This document shows, piece by piece, positions 50,201 to 59,200 of a DNA stretch of 64,000 nt (position 1 is its first letter; every line of letters starts with the position of its first letter). This DNA is from Antedon mediterranea (taxonomy: Eukaryota > Echinodermata > Crinoidea > Comatulida > Antedonidae): the NCBI RefSeq assembly GCF_964355755.1, contig NC_092676.1:4696288-4760287 (forward strand), read 5' to 3'. Position numbers and translations under genes: made by a program. The notes beneath the pieces were generated by a model. That model made no database searches. It saw only the letters and a program-made list of their open reading frames with translations, and had not been told where the DNA came from.

Positions 50201-53200
50201 TCTTTTTTACGTTGGAATTTGCGTTCCGAACAGTTGTAACAACCGAGAATTAACAGACTTGTTAAACATTAATAGTAATTCAAGTATTAAGGTTTCTGTA
50301 TTCTGCCACAAACAATTTGAATACTCAACGAGTGCAATTGCTTGTCTTGCTTTACTTGTGTTTTTATGCGCTTTTGCTCTTGTAGGAACAATAATCGAGG
50401 TCTTCAAAAACTATAAAGGTTCATCGGCTAATCAGAACGGTTTTAAAAAACTATTACCAGACGAAACTTTTGAAAATACCGAACATACTCAATCAGCCTC
50501 TGTGAATGAGCTTATAATTACTGTTGAAGAAAATAATTCACCTGGTTGTCTTGTAAAGTTTTTGTTATGTTTCTCGTTACTTACAAATGGTAGGAAAATT
50601 TTGAATACTAAGCAAGGAGAAGGAAGCATAAGCTGTTTGAATGGTATTAGAGTTATCAGTTTAACATGGGTGATATTGGGACATAGTTATGTTTTCCCAT
50701 TCCAACTAATAAGTAATCCTGTTGAAATTCCTAATTTGCTAGGCCGATTTACATTCCAAGCAGTTGGCAATGCTACATTCTCGGTTGATTCTTTCTTCTT
50801 TCTAAGTGGTTTGCTCGTAACTTACTTAACCCTTAAATATTTACAGAAAAACGAAGGTAAAATAAATTGGGTGATGTTTTATGTTCATAGATATCTACGG
50901 CTTACGCCCGTTTACATGATTGTTATTTTTGTCTTTGCCACCCTTACACCACATTTCGCATCAGGACCATTTTACTCGATGATTTTCGATCCAAATCCTG
51001 ATCCAGGTGTTGAGAATCAAATGACTTATTGTCAGGATTACTGGTGGACAAACCTTCTGTATATCAATAACTTCTACCCGACCAGCATTAATAAAGAATG
51101 CTTACTTTGGGGATGGTATCTTGCTAATGACATGCAATTTTTTATCGTCAGTCCCTTTATCATCTACCTCTTGTATCACTACTTTTATGCTGGATTCACA
51201 CTTTGGTGTGTCATTCTTCTCACCTGCTTCTCCAGTTTAATCGGCGAGTCAATTATACGTGATATTTCTGTCAACTTTAGCCTAGACCCGAATGAAGTTA
51301 ATTTTGTTAGCGATTTGATTTATATTCGACCGTGGTCCCGTATCTCCACATACCTTGTTGGCATGGCTTTAGGATACGTCTTGTATAAATATCGAGGACG
51401 AGTTCGTATGTCGCATTATATGGTCGTACTGGGATGGCTTGCTGCTACTGGTATAGCTCTATCTGTTGTTTATGGTCTTTATGGTTCATACCATGGCCGA
51501 CCGTTAAGTGCTAGCGCTACAGTGGTTTACATAACGCTCTGTCGGTTTTCTTGGGCTGTGGCTCTTGCTTGGGTTGTTTTTGCATGTGACGCTGGTTACG
51601 GCGGGCCAGTAAATTCTCTACTCTCCTGGTCTTTCTGGATACCACTTTCCCGTATCAACTATTGCGCCTACCTTGTTCATCCAATTATTATGTTTGTGTT
51701 CTACTATTCTCTTCCGAATTCTATTTACTTCACTGATTTTCTTTTTGTTTACTTTTACTTGGGTCATCTGATGTTTTCATATGCTGTGGCTTTCCTTTTG
51801 TCAGTTTGTGCGGAAGCACCGTTCATGGCATTGGAAAAACTCACTCTAAAGCGAGACAAAAGTGTGTAGTTATCCATGAAAACAGTTCTTTTTGTTTATA
51901 AATATTGTGTTTATCATTATAATTTATTAGCAATGTATTTGTTGAATTTATAAGAAGACTTGTACTTTGTTTATGAATAAATTGCATTGAAAATAAAACA
52001 TATTTGATTTTTATGATTCTATGTTGTTTGACAAAATGATCAATTCTTATGTACTAGTGCAGCTATACACACATGGGCAAATCCAGGATTTTTTTAACAT
52101 GGTAACGCTAGCACATATAACAAAAAGCCTGTCTAAAATAATATCAAAAAGTAGTTCGTAATTTCATTTTAGCTCTGAAAAAGAGGGATTACATCCCTCA
52201 AGTGCAACCGACCTGAATCCGCGCGCCCCTGATTCACATTACACCGTAAAGGGCCTTTCACACCAGTTCCGGCACGGTTCTGGTCAGGTTTATCGAACGC
52301 CAACGTTTTGTTTTCACGATGGTCCACGCGGCTATGCACCAATCGATATGCGCATGGCCGCGTAAAAACAAAACTTTGACGTTCGATTGGATTTGCCGGC
52401 ACCGCAACCGTGCCGGAACAAGTGAGAAAGACACTTAATGGCAGACAGACACTTATTGTATGTTATCCCATAAAAGGTGAAAAACAAGTCAATATAACCT
52501 TAGTCAAACATTGACTATAATGGAGATTAAATCAACATTGTATAATGCAATGACTAAATAACGGGCAGACAGAATCATTAAAACAAATTTGTTGATATCT
52601 CAGATTTTATGTTTTGTTTTTTGTATTGTTTTCCTTTCTTGGGGAGAAAAAGCTATATTGCTTAACTTATTCGATAAGTGGCACTCACAGGGTACCAATG
52701 GCACAAATATCCTAAACTAAAGAACAATCATCTACTGTATACAAAATGGTATAGGGTTTTAATTATTTTTTAAAGTGATCGGTGAAGCAGAACAAGCATT
52801 GTGTGATAAGCCACTTTTTTTTTATAGTGCTGCCACTGGAGTTTTTAATAAGTGCAATTATAATCAATGTTGTATCAAAGGTTTTTATAATAGAAATTTA
52901 AACCAGGATATCCCGCTAATTTACAGGAAATGGCTTTGTTTTGTTGTACAGAGCATGGTGAAATAAACATAATTTTCTAATCCTAAGATCCTTATAATCC
53001 AGCCATATTCCAATCCAAGGTTTTCCTTTTTCTTAATGACATTGACAAGACCCACTCCACAGATTATCGATAACAAGTTTATTTATAATACACATTCACG
53101 TAAGGGACCATGTCAACAATTATTCTACTGCAGTTACTGCAGTAACTAAATTTTGAAAAGATTGAAATAATTTAATTCTATCTACAGGACATTCAGATAA

Positions 53201-56200
53201 ACATAAAACCATCTCTGTCTGACAGACAGTTTGACTATTTTTGTTGCTTTAAATTATAATTTAATCAGGTAAATACATTTTTTTTCTCGACCAAATTGTT
53301 GTGTAAGAGGGACTATTATGTGACATTAAAATAGCATTTTCAACAAAAACAATTAAAATTTTTATATTTATTTTATTTTTTTTCAAATTTTATAAATTTT
53401 ATTTATTTTTTTTTCTGGGGGACAATATATCAAGCGGTTGGCAAATTTAACCTCTGTTTCTGATAAGCTTTTAATATTCTTTCCATTTTCAACCATTGTT
53501 GGTAAAATATATGTTCACAAGACTATTGTGCCATGCAAACCAAGTTAGGGTGAACTTTTTAATCACTATGTATACAATAAATTGAATAGATAAGTAGATT
53601 CATCTTTTAGTTCCATTGTTTGCACTGCAATTCAGTGATACCAAAACACCATGTCACCTGATAAAATTACATCAATACTTTTGCTTACCTAGATCGGAAG
53701 TGTTTGTTATGTAAACAGGTTATAGTACAAGGTGGCTGACCTGGCAAAATATCGCAATAATACTACTTCAGTGAATGTCTGAACTTAGCCAGTATCTAGG
53801 TTAAATTTTGCCGTGATCTTATTTTACAGAGTCTGGTAAATTATATACTTTTGGTGCCAATGAATGGGGACAGCTAGGACATGGTCATACGAAATCTACA
53901 AACAAACCGGGAAAGGTTAAAGGTCGGTACGAAATTTAGTTGTAGCAATTATTTGCCAAAGCCACGTTTTTTATCGATCACTATTTGTTTTACTTCACTT
54001 TATTGTTGAAATAAATTTTCACTTATATTGTTTTATATGTTCTAGCACTAAAGCATGAGACCATTGTTCTGTTGACCAGTGGCAGGTCACATACGCTTGT
54101 ATGTACACAATCCGGTCAGGTGTTTGCGTTCGGTGCTGGTGGAGAAGGTCAACTTGGGATTGAGAAATCGTCATCTGGTTTGGAATCACCCGCAAAGATT
54201 ACAAACCTACCTGAGCAAAAATATAAACTATTGTCTGCTGGTACTGACCATTCAGCAGCCTTAACTGGTAAGAAAGCATTAATTTAAATGCACCTGTATG
54301 CAAATGAGGTGACAGACCTGTACAGGTTTTGCACTGTCACATTGCAGTAAGTAAAATCCACCTGTACACAATTGCAAATGAGGTACACTGCCTTACGGGT
54401 TTAACACAGTGCAGTAAATAAAATCCACCTGTGCACAATTGCAAATAAGGTACACTGCCCTATAAGTTTAGTACAGTGCAGTGGTAAATAAAATATACCT
54501 GTACACAAATGCAAATAAGGTACACTACAACCCTGCAAGTTTAGTACAAATAAAATCCACCTGCATCAAATAAAATCCACCTGTACACAAATGTAATACA
54601 AATGTCACAGTGCAATGATCAGTATTAAACTTAGTAAACCTTCACCTATCAAGTTATTTTCTGTACCTTTAATATGCATGAGACCTCTGGCTTAATGTCA
54701 CATTTGAAGGATTAGGCAATGCGTGTACAACATCAAGGTATGCCATCCCAATCTCAAATTTACTCAATCTAATAATGTAAATACTTCTATTTTTTAAACT
54801 AGCTGATGGCTGCTTATATATGTGGGGTGGTAGCAGCGAAGGGCAGCTTGGCTTTGGGAATTTTGATGAGGTGCCAATCCCGAAAGAATTGTCATTCGAT
54901 ACAAAGGTGAAACAAGTATCATGCGGTTACTACCACACATCAATCGTAACAGGTAATACTTCTTTTTTCCCTAAAATATGTATTGGTAATCTGGTAATCA
55001 GGTAAAAAAAGTATGAAGTCAGTAGTCATGGGCGTTTGGGGAGTTGGAACAAACCATTTGTTTTGCTGAAGTGCTCTCTTCAAACTAGAAAACTGTTTGT
55101 AAAAAAAAGCAGCAATGAGAAAAAAATGAAAAATAGCAGATAGGCTTTAAAAAAACAGCCTACCTAATAATGAACCTCCGACCTCCTTAAATGGCTATTG
55201 GTACTTGAATGGCTATTAGTCCTTATCATTGCTTTGTAAACATTTTTGGAAAAACTTTTTTCCTCTCTTTACAGAGGATGGCAAATTATATACGTTTGGA
55301 GAAAATGAAAATGGGAAACTAGGTCTGACAGATGATAAACTAAGTCGTACAAATGCTCCTCAGCATGTAGACACTATAAAAGGTCGCGTTAAGTACGCAT
55401 CATGTGGTAACAACCATACGGCAGCAATCACAGGTTTGTTTTAATTTTTTTTTAATATTTATCATATGACTAAGTTATCAGATATCAGATAATTAAATTT
55501 GTTATTATATTAAAGTATTGTAAGCCACAGTCGTCTTCTTCACTGTTCTTCATAAGGTCAGTTTTAGTGACTCTTCTTCCTAAAAAAAAACCATATGAAC
55601 ACCTCAAAAGTCACGACCTTTGATCTGGTATTATATCCCAACCTAAAACTAATGTTGCTGTTGAGTTTGTTAACAGAAGGGGCAGAAGTTGAGAAATTGA
55701 TAAATAAAGTTCATTTCGTTTTCAGAGGATGGTAGTCTATACACCTTTGGTGATGGTAGTAATGGTCAGCTAGGACTTGGACCATCACTACTACAAGTAG
55801 ACAAACCTGAGAAGGTGACCAGGCTAGGCAATGCCAAGTGCAAGTTTGTATCGTGTGGAGAAAGTCATACAGCCATTATAACAGGTAAGGACTCCATACC
55901 CATTGATCATCCAGTGGTTGAATCCAATCTTCTCCTAACAATAATAAAAACACAACAAAAAGCAAAAGTTGCTCATGTATGTTGAAAGCAATCAGGTGGT
56001 TTGCCCTCTCAATACTGTATTATACAACAGCTGCAAAACATTGTTGTAATCTCTTTTTTTTTAATTTACTTGGTGGCTCTACATTTTTGGTCGCCACAAG
56101 ACTGAGGGCAACTGATTTTGTGACCTCAGTGAAGACCCCATAGGATTCATCTGCAAAAAAACATATTTCCCATGCAGATCTCGTATAAAGGTAAAAGGAA

Positions 56201-59200
56201 GAAAGTGACTAAGTCTAGAATACAGGTTGTCATTCACAGTAATAATACAGATAATACTAATGTTCCTTTTTGTAGAAAAGGGTAGTATGCTAACGTTCGG
56301 AGATGGACGACACGGTAAACTAGGTCAAGGAGATGAAAGCTATTGCAATTTATTTAAACCAACTAAAGTTGATAGATTTCATGGCTTTGATGTACAAAAT
56401 GTAGGTTCATTCTTTGATTTTAACAAATGTTCATTTTGGTTTATTTTATTTTGTCCATGCAAATAAAAGAAATAATGTCACATAATGCTTTGTATTATTT
56501 TTTATTGTATTTATATGTTTCATATGGACAGTTTGTCTGAAATAAAGTTGAATTGAATTGAATTGAATGCAACAGTAAATTGTCAAATCATATGCTACAC
56601 ATTGATGTTTATTTATTTATTATTTTGGTTATTAGAAATTCGACACAATAGCAATTGAAACACATTAATAATTTATAGAGAAAAAAGAACAATAGGGAGT
56701 TTTCGCAACCTTACGAATACAATAACGAAAACTGATACGTCACGCACACGTATTTGTTTTTCGTAAGCCAGTAAAAATCTGTTTCGCATGGCAACGAAAT
56801 ATTGAGGGCGCCATCCAAAATATGGCTGCGGTTAATTTGAGCGAAGCACAGGTACGTGTTGCTTGGTGCTTGGCTGTCTAGGCCTAGCGTAACATCAAAG
56901 CGAGTAAGGACTTTAAAAACTGCTATTTATCAAAATTGACCTGGCATTTTAGTAAATTACTTTAGTAAATTACTTTCAATAAAAGTATAATTATATTATA
57001 ATCATGAATCATTCCTGATTCAAATGCAAAATGTGCAAAATAGATCAAAAACTATACTCGTTTTGTAGTTACGAATATGACTGGTGATATTCGTCAACAC
57101 GAATACGCTTTACGAATATGAAATGGGCATCAGCTCAAAAGTTTCACAAATGTGTGACGTATCTGTTTTTTCGTTATCGTATTCGTAAGCTTGCGAAATC
57201 TCTCTAATAATGTGATGTTATGCTAATACACACACTTTAATGAAAATATAAATAATGTAAAAAATCTTCTATCTTCACCCAAGGCTGAAAATGTAGTCAT
57301 TTCTCAGGTACATTCTATAGTCACCACCAGATAGACTTTCTTCATCTTTGCTTCTTTAAATGGATGACTAGTTTTTGAGCAGGAACGCTAGTAGACCAAA
57401 CTCAGTACCATTTTTAATCTACAACCCTTATTTGGAAGATGGTAGTTAATTTTTGAATAATTTTAATAATTAAAATTGTTTGTAAAATAGGTATCTTGTG
57501 GTGGATGTCACATGGTGATTCTTGCAGTGAAGCGAGGTATATCAAATGGTCACATGTCAACAGAATCAGAATCGGAAGAAACGATGGATCCACTCAAACT
57601 ATCAAGTCACCTACGACCTGGTTTAGGAAAGTCACTGGCATCATCAGCTGGTGATGTCACAGATCTCGGAGCTTCGTTAAATTCGTCGTTGAATGGAACA
57701 GCTCGTGGAAGGAGAAGAGATAAAGAGGTTGAAACTCATCTTTTTAAAGTAATCTGTAAATGGAGAATGACAACATTGCGTTATTTACAATAATCAAAAC
57801 AGATCCTCTTGTGTTAACCAACCAACCTAAAATCCATGCATAAGGGCTTTTTTGCTCAGGCACCAGAGATCTTGAACCAACTTCCTCATTCCATCCGTTA
57901 CACTCCATCCCCATTTTCTCTCCTGAAAACTCAACTATTTTAATAGTTATTTTTTTCATGTTGCGCTGTGAGACTCCGATAAAGAGCGCTTTATAAATGT
58001 TCAACATTATTATTAAATCCAATAGCTATTCCACCTTCTTATATGCATGTTTTCTAAACTTAATAATGACTTAATTTAAAGAAATCATTTTTTTTTTCAA
58101 CTTTTTTTGATAGGTTTCTCCTCTTCCTCCATTGGCTCGAACATTACCCCCTTTAGGCTCATCTAAAAAATCTTACCTTCAGTCTCTGAATGATAAAAAC
58201 AGTTCACATAATGCAACTTTAAATTCACTGGACCATGCAAGGATACAAAATATAAAGACAGAAGGTATGAGATTTTCTTTTTGTTCAGTAACTCTAGGAA
58301 TTCATTTTCAGTGACCCATAATGTTGATAGAACATAGTATTTAATGGTTTAAAGATTATATTTCATCATTTATATTTTTGTCAATTCAAATTTCAGCCAA
58401 AAAGAAAGCAAATTTTTACTTTATATTTCAGGCGAAGATGAAGTTGATTTTGCCTCAAAACCGGTTTCATGTAATAGTGAAGATCCTTTAGGAACAGTAA
58501 GTAATTGTTTAACATATACAATTGAATTCTCCAACAGCCTGTCATCATAAATTCAAGACATTTTCATAAGGTTGCCATTGTCCCTATCTTTTCCTACCAT
58601 ATAAGATGCATGCTAGAAAGAAGTCTTTCATAGAAAATCTTTTCCTAAAGGTGTCCATGTTCTGTTATAAAATGATATATTTTAAAGTGGAGCTCCACCC
58701 AGAAAATTACTATTTTTCATACATTTCAACTATTATTTAAAAATATCATCCCCCAATGAGTACGAGTTTCTTGAAAATCACGCCTTTTTGCGTTTTGGGG
58801 GGATACCTTGTAATTTCCTATTCTTTTACATGCAAAAGGGGGGTATATTTGAATAATCCTAAAAAATTAATTTCTTCACTAAAAAAAAAATTTTAAATGT
58901 AGTTTTATGTAATTTTTCCAGATCTTTCTATTTCTGGTATAGTTATCGCATATACATTGCGCAATTTTGCGTAAATAGACACTTTCCCCCGTTCGGGTCC
59001 AATTGGGTTTTTTAGTTTGCTAGGGAGTATGATCACGTGACATTTTTCACAATCACACTACTCTGCAGCTGGCGATCTGTTATAATTTTATTTTCAGACA
59101 CATTTTTCAAAAAGTGGATCAAGAAAAGATATGAAGCCAATGTTCTCAGCAATGCATAAAGTAAAAAGAAAAGATCAGGTAATTACTAATGAGGATAACA

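Noticed and set aside
23847-51869. Antisense open frames of 60-117 codons over the acyltransferase genes
   Set aside because: They recur at the same place in each paralogue only because the opposite strand is conserved; shadows of the real genes.
45640-51869. C-terminal DKSV/EKSV as a class I PDZ ligand
   Set aside because: The position two residues before the end is Lys/Arg, not Ser/Thr, so it does not fit; conservation of the tail has another cause.
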